A stretch of 64,000 nucleotides of DNA. Origin: Apostichopus japonicus. Taxonomy: Eukaryota > Echinodermata > Holothuroidea > Aspidochirotida > Stichopodidae. The notes beneath the pieces were generated by a model. It was not told the origin of the DNA, did no database searches, and saw nothing but the letters and a program-made list of their open reading frames with translations. Below, piece by piece: positions 63,201 to 64,000 of this stretch (positions are counted from its first letter, which is position 1; each line of letters starts with the position of its first letter). The DNA is taken from positions 11,704,678-11,768,677 of the forward strand of contig NC_092579.1 of NCBI RefSeq assembly GCF_037975245.1, read 5' to 3'. A program made the translations under genes and the position numbers.

Positions 63201-64000
63201 ACACACACACAATATAGAAAAAAATCATAATGAATTAACTTTAAAGTAGTATCTTTCAAGTTTGAGGAAATATATATTACACCAATCGATTTTTCTTTAT
63301 TCAATTAAAGTTTAACATTTATGTCTTTTTTCTTCAAGTTTAAATAAGGTCATTCCTAACACAAAGGATGAGAGATCCAAAACTGATTTTTTTTTATAAT
63401 ATTATTTCCACATCCCCCTCACCTTGCTCTATTTGTTTGTATTTTACAGATTTGGGAAATTCAAACAAAGCCAATTTACACTAATGAATTGGCTGCAGCA
63501 ATTAAGGCTCAAAATTTCTCCACAAAGAGTTTTGCACTTTGTACTACTTCCATATATGGGTGTAGCGTGTGGCCATATATCCTTGGATGGTTAAATGTCT
63601 GCCCAAGGCTACAGTAGAACTTGACTTCTTTGTTCTCTGTATGTGTGTATATATAACTCACAGCTTCACAGATATTGTAGGGTGTCCAAATTGGGTCAAA
63701 AAGTTAAATCCCTATTCATCAGAGGAGGGGCGGGATTATGTAAGATGTTGGAAAGAATCAAAATACTCTGGGAAAATAGAAATCAATACATTTCGCAGTC
63801 TATCACCTCGACACAAAAGATGCAAAATACACATTACAGACAGATGAGGAGGGTTGAGAGTGAAAAAGAACAGGTGTAGCATAAAAGATGGATTATCTGA
63901 CAGGGGTATGAAGGTTTATCTAGGGTACAGTAGTAGTTAAATGATTGAAATCTGTGTTTACTTTGAAATGAGATTTAAGAGGAGGGACAACAGAGGGGAA
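60214..64000. other. upstream flank of the distal first exon
   Basis: The first few hundred bases should hold the promoter and 5' untranslated region of the 60213-60040 exon. Beyond that is AT-rich DNA with TATA/CACA microsatellite patches (for example ACACACACACA near 62124). No gene, RNA or element recognised. Confidence 0.5.

Overview
This is AT-rich eukaryotic (metazoan) DNA. It has no bacterial-type gene packing. Its short phase-compatible exons have GT/AG boundaries and pyrimidine tracts and sit in introns of kilobases full of microsatellites, minisatellites and transposon relics. The one gene that can be named with confidence is an RBFOX (FOX-1) family splicing regulator on the minus strand. 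The repeat types, the single recognisable RBFOX locus and the many poly-C/poly-G runs suggest a marine invertebrate, perhaps an echinoderm. That placement is inference; no marker in the window proves the taxon.

RBFOX layout, read right to left. A candidate first coding exon lies at 60213-60040. Candidate internal promoters or first exons lie near 30.2-30.6 kb and 24.8-24.9 kb. A convincing alternative first exon lies at 18711-18652. The shared exons are 12812-12492 (N-terminal low-complexity region), 5099-4938 (linker plus first part of the RRM, containing the RNP2 motif) and 2828-2775 (next 54 nt of the RRM). All of these junctions are phase 0. The rest of the RRM and the C-terminal half lie beyond the left edge. 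The gene therefore covers at least 57 kb here, and alternative first exons appear to feed a common exon at 12812, as in vertebrate RBFOX genes.

Repeats. The clearest mobile elements are four. (1) A full-length SINE on the minus strand at 38582-38777 has a 5' end matching the start of U2 snRNA and an 18-bp imperfect target-site duplication; a related copy lies at about 39890-40040 on the plus strand. (2) A 288-bp MITE at 34786-35073 has an exact 8-bp duplication. (3) A 1,027-bp hAT-like non-autonomous element at 56872-57898 has terminal inverted repeats, an 8-bp duplication and internal 127-bp subrepeats. (4) A frameshifted 3' end of a non-LTR retrotransposon lies at about 53945-54175. Tandem arrays include seven 98-bp copies (55440-56125) with no differences seen, an 11-copy 25-bp hairpin-forming minisatellite (25968-26240) and several smaller ones.

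Everything else is read as intron of the RBFOX locus, or as upstream flank to the right of 60.2 kb. A few isolated open segments with splice-like borders, on both strands, are reported at low confidence because reading by eye cannot separate real exons from chance in AT-rich DNA.
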